From NCBI GenBank assembly GCA_017507855.1, contig JAFWAE010000026.1, positions 62,001-126,000 on the forward strand: a stretch of DNA of 64,000 nt, written 5' to 3'. Under the pieces are notes generated by a model. The model did no database searches, was not told the origin of the DNA, and saw only the letters and a program-made list of their open reading frames with translations. Within the stretch, counting starts at the first letter, position 1; every line of letters starts with the position of its first letter. A program made the translations under genes and the position numbers. This document shows, piece after piece, positions 31,024 to 38,710 of the stretch. The DNA is from Clostridia bacterium. GTDB taxonomy: Bacteria > Bacillota > Clostridia > Oscillospirales > RGIG5554.

Positions 31024-34000
31024 GTGGTATACCGTGTCTATTCCGAGAAAAAACGTGAGCACGCCGTGGAAGCGCAAAGCGTGGCGGCAGATCTGCGTGA
31101 AAATTTGGGGCTTACCGCCCTGCGGGAAGTGCGCTTACTGAACCGCTACGACGTGGAAAACATTCCGCAGGATATTTTTGAGCGCGCCAAAAAGACGGTC
31201 TTTTCCGAGCCGCAGGTGGACGAGGTGTACGACACCCTGCCTGCCTTCGGGGCGGATGCGCATTTGCTGGCGGTGGAATATCTGCCCGGTCAGTACGACC
31301 AGCGAGCAGACTCCTGCGCCCAATGCATTCAGATCATGACTCAGCAGGAGCGTCCTTTGGTCAGCACGGCCAAGGTATACGTTCTTGTGGGCGAATTGAC
31401 CGAGCAGGAGGTACAGGCCGCGGCGGATTACCTGATCAACCCCGTGGAAAGCCGCCGTGCGGATATGGCCGAGCGCGCCTCCCTGCAGACCGATTACGAG
31501 GTGCCTCAGCAAGTGGCTACCTTGGACGGATTTTTGGAGCTGGATCAGGCGGGGTTGGCGGATTTCGTGCGTCGTTACGGTCTGGCCATGGACGAGGACG
31601 ACATTGCCTTCTGCCAGGAATATTTCCGCACGGAGCAGCGTGACCCCACCATGACCGAGATCCGCGTGATCGACACCTATTGGTCCGACCATTGCCGCCA
31701 TACCACGTTTTTGACCCGTATCGACAAGGTCACGGTGGCAGATGGGGAGATTCAGGAGGCCTTTGAGCAATATTTGGCCGATCGCCGCCAGGTGTACGGC
31801 GAGCGCTTGGAACGCAAGCCCGTTTGCCTGATGGATATTGCCACCTTGGGTGCCAAGAAGCTGAAGGCAGACGGACTGCTGGAGGATCTGGATGCCTCCG
31901 ATGAGATCAACGCCTGCTCCATTCACATCAAAGCAGACGTGGACGGCAAGCCTGAGGATTGGCTGCTGATGTTTAAAAACGAGACCCATAACCATCCCAC
32001 GGAGATCGAACCCTTCGGCGGCGCGGCCACCTGCCTGGGCGGCGCGATCCGCGATCCCCTCAGCGGACGTACATACGTGTATCAGGCCATGCGTGTGACC
32101 GGTGCGGCAGATCCCCGCCGCCCTGTCAGCGAGACCATTCCCGGCAAGCTTTCCCAAAAGAAGCTGGTCTGCGGTGCCGCTAACGGCTACAGCAGTTACG
32201 GTAACCAGATCGGTCTTTGCACGGGCTTTGTCAACGAGATCTACCACGAAGGCTATGCGGCCAAGCGTTTGGAGATCGGCGCGGTATTGGGTGCGGCTCC
32301 CAAGGAGAACGTACGCCGTTGCCAGCCCCAACCCGGTGATGCCGTGATCCTGCTGGGCGGCCGTACGGGCCGTGACGGCTGCGGCGGTGCAACGGGCTCT
32401 TCCAAATCCCACACGGCCGATTCTTTGACCACTTGCGGCGCTGAGGTGCAAAAGGGCAATCCTCCCGAGGAGCGCAAGCTGCAGCGCCTGTTCCGCAATC
32501 CTGCCGTGACGAAGATGATCAAGCGCTGCAACGACTTCGGTGCAGGCGGTGTGTCTGTGGCCATCGGCGAGCTGGCTGACGGTCTGGATATCGATCTGGA
32601 TGCAGTGCCCAAGAAATACGAGGGTTTGGACGGCACGGAGCTGGCCATTTCCGAATCTCAGGAGCGTATGGCTGTGGTGATCGCGGCCGAGGACACCCAG
32701 CGCTTTATTGAGGCGGCTGCCCGCGAAAACCTGTTGGCTGTGCGCGTGGCTACCGTGACGGATAAAAACCGCCTGTGCATGACCTGGAACGGTCATACCG
32801 TGGTAGACGTTTCCCGCGATTTCCTGAATTCCAACGGTGCGGAAAAGCACACGGAAGCCACCGTGTTGCCCGTGGCCGACGACGATATTTATCAGGTGTA
32901 CGGTGCTTTGAACGGGCAAGCTCCCGCGGAAGGCCTGAAGACCTTGGTGTCCGATTTGAATGTTTGCTCTCAGAAGGGCTTGGTGGAGCGTTTTGACAGC
33001 TCTATCGGAGCCTGTGCCGTCACCAACCCCTACGGCGGCGCTTATCAGCAGACTCCCGTGCAGTTCATGGCCTCCAAGATCCCCATGCTGAAGGGCAAGA
33101 CCGACACGGCCAGCGTAATGGCCTACGGCTTCTCTCCCGCCGTGTCCGAAAAGAGCCCCTATCACGGCGCTATGACGGCTGTGGTGGAATCTGCCGCCCG
33201 CGTGGTGGCTTCGGGTGCCCCTGCAGACCGTATCCGTTTGACCTTGCAGGAGTATTTCCCCCGCACGCAGAACGATCCTCTGCGCTGGGGGTTGCCCATG
33301 GCTGCGTTGCTGGGTGCCTACCGCGCTCAGATCGCCCTGGGGATGCCCGCCATCGGCGGTAAGGACAGTATGTCCGGCACCTTTGAAAAAATGGACGTGC
33401 CCCCCACGTTGGTCAGCTTTGCCGTCAGTGTGACCAAGGCCTCCAAGGTCATCACGCCTGAATTTAAGCGCGCACGCTCCAAGGTGTACGCGATCTTACC
33501 CCGCTATAACGGCTTGACCCCCGATTTTGAAAGCGTAAAGAAATGCTTTGCCCAGGTTCACGGGCTCTGTGAGCAGGGCAAGGTGCTATCTGCCTGGGCC
33601 ATCGGCGTGGGCGGCATTGCCGAAGCGCTGTTTAAAATGGCCATTGGAAACATGGTGGGCTTCTGCGGCCAGGTGCCCGAGGACCTGCTCTATCGCGCCT
33701 GCTTTGGCGGCTTCGTGCTGGAAGGAACTGAAGTGCCCGAGGGGGCTGTCCTTTTGGGCGAGACCGTGTTTGACCGCGTGCTGGAGATCAACGGCAGCAA
33801 GGCAGATCTGGACGAACTGGTCGCCCTGTGGCACAAGCCTTTGGAAAAAGTATTCCCCACCCGTTCCGGCAGGGACGGCGGCGAGGTGGGCACCCATACC
33901 TGTCGGGTGCGTCCTGCCAATATTCACGCCAAGCTGGGGAGCATTGCCAAGCCCCGCGTGCTGATCCCCGTGTTCCCCGGTACCAACTGCGAATACGATT

Positions 34001-34749
34001 CTGCTCGCCGCTTTGAAATGGCAGGGGCGGAGGCTGTGACCCCCGTTCTGCGCAATCTGACGGCCGAAGCTTTGGATGAGTCTTTGGCAGAAATGGCTTC
34101 CTTGATCGATAACAGCCAGATCATCATGATCCCCGGCGGATTTTCCGGCGGCGACGAGCCCGAAGGCTCTGCCAAATTCATTGCGGCCGTCTTCCGCAAC
34201 CCCCGCGTTAAAGAGGCCGTGCTGCGCCTGATGGAACGGCGTGACGGATTGATGCTGGGCATCTGCAACGGCTTCCAGGCTTTGGTCAAGCTGGGCCTGT
34301 TGCCCTACGGCACCATTTTGGACGAAATGCCCGCCGATGCTCCCACCTTGACCTTTAACCATATCGGCCGCCATCAGGCTATGATGGTGCGCACCCGCAT
34401 TTCCAGTGTGAAATCGCCCTGGTTGAGCAAGGTAGAAGCGGGCGATCTGCATACCATTCCCGTGTCTCACGGCGAGGGCCGCTTCTTCGCGGATGAGGCT
34501 CATTTGAAGATGCTCATTGAAAACGGCCGCATTGCCACCCAGTACGTGGACGTAGACGGAAAGCCCACCATGCTGGAGCCCTTTAACCCCAACGGTTCCG
34601 TGGAGGCTATCGAGGGCATTCTCAGCGCCGACGGCCGTATTTTGGGTAAAATGGGGCACAGCGAGCGCATTGGCGACGACCTGGCCAAAAACATGGGCGG
34701 CGCCCGCGACCAGTTCCTATTTGAATCCGGCGTGGAATACTTCAAATAA
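31024..34749 (+). CDS. purL: Phosphoribosylformylglycinamidine synthase, large single-chain type
   Basis: PurL turns FGAR, glutamine and ATP into FGAM, the fourth step of purine synthesis. At 1241 residues it is the fused type holding the linker, two AIRS-like synthase halves and a C-terminal glutamine amidotransferase. The glutaminase domain starts near LIPVFPGTNCEYD; its nucleophile is C1081 in LGICNGFQ and the His is in VSHGEGRFF. The synthase part has MFKNETHNHPTEIEPFGGAAT. The GTG at 31024 fits the expected N-terminus. It is alone, without purFMNHD, and is followed four bases later by tcdA. Confidence 0.96.
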   Translation: MVYRVYSEKKREHAVEAQSVAADLRENLGLTALREVRLLNRYDVENIPQDIFERAKKTVFSEPQVDEVYDTLPAFGADAHLLAVEYLPGQYDQRADSCAQCIQIMTQQERPLVSTAKVYVLVGELTEQEVQAAADYLINPVESRRADMAERASLQTDYEVPQQVATLDGFLELDQAGLADFVRRYGLAMDEDDIAFCQEYFRTEQRDPTMTEIRVIDTYWSDHCRHTTFLTRIDKVTVADGEIQEAFEQYLADRRQVYGERLERKPVCLMDIATLGAKKLKADGLLEDLDASDEINACSIHIKADVDGKPEDWLLMFKNETHNHPTEIEPFGGAATCLGGAIRDPLSGRTYVYQAMRVTGAADPRRPVSETIPGKLSQKKLVCGAANGYSSYGNQIGLCTGFVNEIYHEGYAAKRLEIGAVLGAAPKENVRRCQPQPGDAVILLGGRTGRDGCGGATGSSKSHTADSLTTCGAEVQKGNPPEERKLQRLFRNPAVTKMIKRCNDFGAGGVSVAIGELADGLDIDLDAVPKKYEGLDGTELAISESQERMAVVIAAEDTQRFIEAAARENLLAVRVATVTDKNRLCMTWNGHTVVDVSRDFLNSNGAEKHTEATVLPVADDDIYQVYGALNGQAPAEGLKTLVSDLNVCSQKGLVERFDSSIGACAVTNPYGGAYQQTPVQFMASKIPMLKGKTDTASVMAYGFSPAVSEKSPYHGAMTAVVESAARVVASGAPADRIRLTLQEYFPRTQNDPLRWGLPMAALLGAYRAQIALGMPAIGGKDSMSGTFEKMDVPPTLVSFAVSVTKASKVITPEFKRARSKVYAILPRYNGLTPDFESVKKCFAQVHGLCEQGKVLSAWAIGVGGIAEALFKMAIGNMVGFCGQVPEDLLYRACFGGFVLEGTEVPEGAVLLGETVFDRVLEINGSKADLDELVALWHKPLEKVFPTRSGRDGGEVGTHTCRVRPANIHAKLGSIAKPRVLIPVFPGTNCEYDSARRFEMAGAEAVTPVLRNLTAEALDESLAEMASLIDNSQIIMIPGGFSGGDEPEGSAKFIAAVFRNPRVKEAVLRLMERRDGLMLGICNGFQALVKLGLLPYGTILDEMPADAPTLTFNHIGRHQAMMVRTRISSVKSPWLSKVEAGDLHTIPVSHGEGRFFADEAHLKMLIENGRIATQYVDVDGKPTMLEPFNPNGSVEAIEGILSADGRILGKMGHSERIGDDLAKNMGGARDQFLFESGVEYFK

Positions 34750-34752
34750 ATC

Positions 34753-35445
34753 GTGGACGGACAGTTTGAACGCACACAACGCCTTGTGGGAGCGGAGGCC
34801 ATGGAAAAGCTGGCCTCCTCCCACGTGGCGATCTTCGGCTTGGGAGGCGTGGGCAGTTGGGCTTGCGAGGCCCTGGCCCGTTGCGGCATCGGCCGCTTTT
34901 ACCTGGTGGATGGGGACACGGTGGAAAAAACCAATCTCAATCGCCAGCTGATCGCCCTTCATTCCACCTTAGGCAAGCCCAAGGTGGAGGTTATGGCCCA
35001 ACGCATTACCGACATCAACCCTTCCGCCGCTGTGGAAGCCAGGCAGCTTTTCTTTGACGAAAGCAACGCCGGTGAAATTCCCTTCGGGGAATTTGATTAC
35101 GTGGTGGACGCCATTGATACAGTCAGCTCCAAGCTGTTGCTAATCCGCTTGGCTGTGCAGGCGGGGGTCCCCGTGCTCAGCTGTATGGGAACAGGCAACC
35201 GTTTGGAGGCCGATTCCTTTCGCATTGGAAGGATCGAGCAAACGGAGGGATGTCCCTTGGCCCGCGTGATGCGGCGTGAGCTTCGTTTGCAGGGGATTAA
35301 AGGGGTGCGGGTGCTTTATTCCCCCCAAGCTCCTCACGTGACGTCTCAGGCAGGAGTTTCTCCGGCCAGTATCTCCTTCGTCCCTTCTGCGGCAGGCTTG
35401 AAAATTGCCGGGGAAGTGGTGCGGCAGTTAATGGAAAAAGGATGA
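34753..35445 (+). CDS. tcdA: tRNA threonylcarbamoyladenosine dehydratase
   Basis: TcdA cyclises t6A37 of tRNA to ct6A with ATP. The 230-residue ThiF/E1-like protein has GLGGVGSWACEALARCGIGR for nucleotide binding, VDGDTVEKTNLNRQ, and the late segment SPASISFVPSAAGLKIAG. The GTG at 34753 lies three bases after the purL stop. The stop overlaps the nadA ATG. Together with mtaB it makes two t6A-processing genes in this stretch. Confidence 0.88.
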   Translation: MDGQFERTQRLVGAEAMEKLASSHVAIFGLGGVGSWACEALARCGIGRFYLVDGDTVEKTNLNRQLIALHSTLGKPKVEVMAQRITDINPSAAVEARQLFFDESNAGEIPFGEFDYVVDAIDTVSSKLLLIRLAVQAGVPVLSCMGTGNRLEADSFRIGRIEQTEGCPLARVMRRELRLQGIKGVRVLYSPQAPHVTSQAGVSPASISFVPSAAGLKIAGEVVRQLMEKG

Positions 35446-36365
35446 AAAACATGACGACCTATGAGCTTCAGCAAGAGATCCTGCGCTTAAAAAAAGAAAA
35501 GAACGCCTGCATTTTGGCACATAGCTACCAAGGACACGACGTTTTGGAAATTGCCGATATTTGCGGCGATTCCTTCCGCCTCAGCCAAGCGGCTGCCCAG
35601 GTGGATGCACCGCTGTTTATCGTCTGCGGCGTGCATTTTATGGCCGAAACCGTCAAGTTGCTTTCTCCGGAAAAGAAGGTCATTTTGGCCCATCCTCAGG
35701 CAGGTTGCCCCATGGCGGAGCAATTCGGCCCCGAAGAGGTCTTGGCCTTTCGCAAGGAAAATCCCGATGCGGCTGTGGTCTGCTACGTCAACACCACCGC
35801 GGCGCTGAAGGCGGTCTGCGACGTTTGTGTGACCTCCTCTTCCGCCGTCAACATCGTTAAAAAAATGACCCAAAAGAAGATCCTTTTCATTCCGGACTGT
35901 CATTTGGGAGCCTACGTGGCCTCCCACGTGCCGGATAAAGAGATCGTTTTGTGGAATGGGGGATGTCCCATTCACGCTGGTGCCACCAAGGAAGACGTGG
36001 CGCGGGTGAAGGCCGCCCATCCCAATGCCAAGCTGTTGGTGCATCCCGAATGCTTGCCCGAGGTGGTAGAGCAGGCGGATATGGTGGGCTCTACGGCAGA
36101 TATTTTAAAATATGCCCGCCAAAGCACGGCAAAGGAATTTATTATTGGCACGGAGATCAGCATTGCAGAGCATTTGAGCTTTGAATGCCCGGAGAAAGTC
36201 TTTTATCCCATGTGGCCTAAGCTGCAGTGTGCCGATATGCGCTTGACCACCCTGCCCGACGTGCATCGCGCCTTGTTGGGCACGGGAGGCCTTGTGATGG
36301 AAATGGAGGCCGGGCAGATGGCGCAGGCTCGCCGCTGCATCGACGCTATGATCCGCCTGGGATGA
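35442..36365 (+). CDS. nadA: Quinolinate synthase A
   Basis: NadA condenses iminoaspartate with dihydroxyacetone phosphate to quinolinate, using a 4Fe-4S cluster. The 307-residue protein shows AHSYQGHDVLEIADICGDS, the CGVHFMAETVKLL segment, CPMAEQ, CYVNTTAALKA, CPIHAG and MVGSTADILKY, which together supply the three triad-like domains and cluster cysteines. The usual partners nadB and nadC are not next to it in this window. The ATG overlaps the tcdA stop. Confidence 0.95.
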   Translation: MKNMTTYELQQEILRLKKEKNACILAHSYQGHDVLEIADICGDSFRLSQAAAQVDAPLFIVCGVHFMAETVKLLSPEKKVILAHPQAGCPMAEQFGPEEVLAFRKENPDAAVVCYVNTTAALKAVCDVCVTSSSAVNIVKKMTQKKILFIPDCHLGAYVASHVPDKEIVLWNGGCPIHAGATKEDVARVKAAHPNAKLLVHPECLPEVVEQADMVGSTADILKYARQSTAKEFIIGTEISIAEHLSFECPEKVFYPMWPKLQCADMRLTTLPDVHRALLGTGGLVMEMEAGQMAQARRCIDAMIRLG

Positions 36366-36390
36366 CCTTGTGGTGAAAGGAGGAAGCCCC

Positions 36391-36918
36391 TTGAAGGAAA
36401 GAACGTCCAAACGTAAAGTGGCAGTGATCGTCACGCTGACGGCGCTGGCGCTGGCCTGTGTAGGCGTGTTCACTTGGTTTGTGTGGACTACGTCGCCCGC
36501 ATACGTGGCCAAAGCCACCATTGTGGAAGTGCTGGAAAAGGCCGTGGCCAAGTTGCCGGAGGATACGAAAAGCTTTTACGTGGATCCCCAACGCCTTGAG
36601 GAGGATCCCTCTCTGCACATAGAGGAACTGGGCTATCAGATTATCAATCGCAAGGACGGAGAGCAGGTGCTGGAGTATATCCGCAACAGCCGCTTCGTCT
36701 CTTTGGGTTCCCGCCCTTCCGTGGAGGCAGACAACACCCAATGGCCTGTTATTTACGTAGCGGGCTTTCGCCTGCTGTTCCAAATGGTGCAGGAATATTA
36801 CGTGGTGGAAATGCAATTGACTCCCGAGGACGAGGCGGGGTTGCGGGCTTTGCTGGAAAAGATCCGCACCGAGAACACCCGGTTGACCCCCGATTTTGAG
36901 GGCCAAGTTTGGCCGTAA
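36391..36918 (+). CDS. Membrane-anchored protein of unknown function
   Basis: This 175-residue protein has one N-terminal membrane segment (about residues 10-30) after a basic start, and an extracytoplasmic domain of about 140 residues without cysteines. I do not recognise it. The TTG at 36391 is 7 bases after AAAGGAGG, better placed than the GTG at 36370. It is the last gene before a bidirectional terminator. The domain's mixed alpha/beta character (TIVEVLEKAVAKLPEDTKSF, WPVIYVAGFRLLFQMV) gives no function. Confidence 0.6.
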   Translation: MKERTSKRKVAVIVTLTALALACVGVFTWFVWTTSPAYVAKATIVEVLEKAVAKLPEDTKSFYVDPQRLEEDPSLHIEELGYQIINRKDGEQVLEYIRNSRFVSLGSRPSVEADNTQWPVIYVAGFRLLFQMVQEYYVVEMQLTPEDEAGLRALLEKIRTENTRLTPDFEGQVWP

Positions 36919-36931
36919 ACCCCTATACAAG

Positions 36932-36961
36932 AAAAAGCCTGTGCGTTGCACAGGCTTTTTG
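36932..36961. terminator. Bidirectional terminator
   Basis: The stem GCCTGTGC pairs with GCACAGGC around a GTT loop; an A-run precedes and a T-run follows. It separates the rightward nadA group from the leftward hydrolase gene. Confidence 0.9.
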
Positions 36962-36975
36962 TTTGCGCGATCTGT

Positions 36976-37794
36976 TTATTTGCTCAGGTCGATGAGGGTG
37001 AAGGGATCCTCCAGCAGGCGAGGAATGATGGCCTTGGCATCTGCCGCGATTTCGGGGGACGCCCCTTCGGGAAGATAGGTCAGACCGTCTAAAGGAAGAC
37101 CTGTCAGAACCGCGTACCACAGCATTCCTACCGCAAACACCCCGTTAATGTTCATATGTACCTTGTCTTCCACGTGGAAGGCCTCGCCGTATTTGGTGCG
37201 CAGGCTTTGGAGCAGCGTGGTGACGGGGATGATGCCACTGAAACGCTTATTGGGCCAGATGAATTTGCGGACAGAATCCAAGGAGGCCTCGTGCATGGCC
37301 TGCTGATCAAAATCGTATTTTCCGAAGCTGGGTGTGGTGGAAGTGACGGGATAGGCACAATGGGGACCATAGAAGAATTTGGCATTGGGGCAATGCTTTT
37401 GGATCACGTCCAACAGGTTGTTCAGCGTTTCGCCGAATTGCGCTTCCTCCTTATAGGAGCCCCCTCCTTGGTAAAGGACGACGGTATCCCAGGGCTGGTC
37501 ATCCAGGATGGAGGCGTAATCTACCAAATGATTCAGCTCCTCGGGATCGCAAAATTTTTCCACCGTGGGGCGGTGGTACACCACGCCTGCCTCGTTGGTG
37601 GTGGCAAAATGCTCGTGAATGGCAAAGTCGGAATCCCCGCGGTAGATCACACCCAGGGTAAGATCCTCATAATTTAAGTTGTGAAAAATGGGGCAAAGCT
37701 CCATAGCAGACAGGCGACAATTACTGTGTCCCACGGCCAAAAGCTTCATCTTGCGGGGGCTGGCGCAGTCGGCAGAGCGCAATACGTTATTCAT
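36976..37794 (-). CDS. DUF4886/SGNH-like hydrolase
   Basis: This 272-residue protein resembles the DUF4886 group, a branch of SGNH/GDSL hydrolase-like proteins. A first block, LLAVGHSNC, may carry the nucleophile Ser; a later DTVVLYQGG is block-like, and a C-terminal KVHMNINGVFAVGMLWY supplies the usual His after a charged residue. No signal peptide is seen, so it is probably cytosolic. Possible roles are deacylation of a sugar or small molecule. The ATG at 37794 follows AAAGGGTG. It has its own promoter and stands alone. Confidence 0.65.
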   Translation of the reverse strand: MNNVLRSADCASPRKMKLLAVGHSNCRLSAMELCPIFHNLNYEDLTLGVIYRGDSDFAIHEHFATTNEAGVVYHRPTVEKFCDPEELNHLVDYASILDDQPWDTVVLYQGGGSYKEEAQFGETLNNLLDVIQKHCPNAKFFYGPHCAYPVTSTTPSFGKYDFDQQAMHEASLDSVRKFIWPNKRFSGIIPVTTLLQSLRTKYGEAFHVEDKVHMNINGVFAVGMLWYAVLTGLPLDGLTYLPEGASPEIAADAKAIIPRLLEDPFTLIDLSK

Positions 37795-37825
37795 CCAAGA
37801 CACACCCTTTTTTAGTATATGCCCC

Positions 37826-37854
37826 ATTATATCAAGAAAGCTCTGCAATGTAAA
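37826..37854 (-). promoter_or_regulatory. Promoter for the SGNH-like gene
   Basis: On the minus strand TTTACA and a perfect TATAAT are 17 bases apart. The predicted start is about 30 bases before the ATG. Confidence 0.8.
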
Positions 37855-37886
37855 GATTTAACAGAAAAATTTACAATTTGTCAAGA

Positions 37887-37913
37887 GCCGCCTCGGCCAA
37901 AAGCGAAGGCGGC
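37887..37913 (-). terminator. Possible terminator after the ClpP-like gene
   Basis: GCCGCC and GGCGGC, extended by TCG/CGA with one bulge, form a hairpin 15 bases beyond the stop. The T-run in the sense direction is poor (TCTTG), so termination may be inefficient. Confidence 0.4.
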
Positions 37914-37928
37914 TTTTTCAGGGAAGAC

Positions 37929-38600
37929 TTATTTTCCGCAGGCTCGGTGCAAAAAGCTTAAGGCATCGGAAAGGCCGCCGATGGAATCGATCAGGCCGCT
38001 GTTGACCGCTTCGGGTCCGTCAATCACACTGCCTACATCTGTGACAAGCTCACCTACGCGGAACATCAGGGAATGAAGGGTGTCTTCGCTAATGCGGGAA
38101 TGGCGGGTGATGAAGCGGTTGATGCGCTGTTGCATTTGTTCCAGGCAGGTAAAGCTTTGCTCCACACCCACCACCAGGCCGCTGGTACGCACGGGGTGCA
38201 GGGTCATGGTGGCGGAGGGGACGATAAAGGAACGGTTGGTGCATACGGCCAGGGGGACGCCGATAGAATGGCCGCCACCCAGCACCAGCGAGACGGTGGG
38301 TTTGGACATGCCGGCAATCAGCTCGGCCATGGCCAGGCCTGCCTCTACGTCCCCGCCCGCCGTGTTCAGCAAAAGCAAAAGAGCATCCAAATGGGGGGAT
38401 TCCTCTACCTCCACCAATTGAGGAAGCATGTGCTCGTATTTGGTGGTCTTGTTTTGGGGCGGAAGCAGATAATGGCCTTCGATCTGGCCGATAATGGTCA
38501 GACAGCGGATGTGGAGCTGTCCGCTTTGTACGGTGATGCCCCCCGGATCGGTGGGCGGGGGAGGAGACGCCTGAGGGGCTTCCAGGGGCTGTTCTTGCAT
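37929..38600 (-). CDS. ClpP-fold serine protease, TepA/YmfB-like
   Basis: This 223-residue cytosolic protein has the ClpP/crotonase fold. The serine is in LVLGGGHSIGVPLA and the His in TLHPVR; a Pro-rich N-terminal tail (about 1-22) precedes the core. Length and the IIGQIEGHY start suit the TepA (YmfB) group, whose B. subtilis member degrades small spore proteins or aids translocation, an uncertain role. The ATG at 38600 has an ideal AGGAGGT. The 110-base gap to the dehydrogenase genes holds their terminator, so it has a separate promoter that I could not define. Confidence 0.82.
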   Translation of the reverse strand: MQEQPLEAPQASPPPPTDPGGITVQSGQLHIRCLTIIGQIEGHYLLPPQNKTTKYEHMLPQLVEVEESPHLDALLLLLNTAGGDVEAGLAMAELIAGMSKPTVSLVLGGGHSIGVPLAVCTNRSFIVPSATMTLHPVRTSGLVVGVEQSFTCLEQMQQRINRFITRHSRISEDTLHSLMFRVGELVTDVGSVIDGPEAVNSGLIDSIGGLSDALSFLHRACGK

Positions 38601-38656
38601 ACAACGACCTCCTTTTTGCCCTTTATTCTGCCTCCAAATCAAGAAAATATACAAAA

Positions 38657-38691
38657 AAAGAAAGCCTGCTTTTATCAAGCAGGCTTTCTTG
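38657..38691 (-). terminator. Terminator after the 2-oxoacid dehydrogenase operon
   Basis: On the minus strand AAGAAAGCCTGCTT and its complement close a 5-base loop; CTTTTTTTG follows. This is a strong terminator ending the E2-E3-E1 transcript. Confidence 0.88.
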
Positions 38692-38710
38692 AGGCTTGGA
38701 GAATTGCGGT

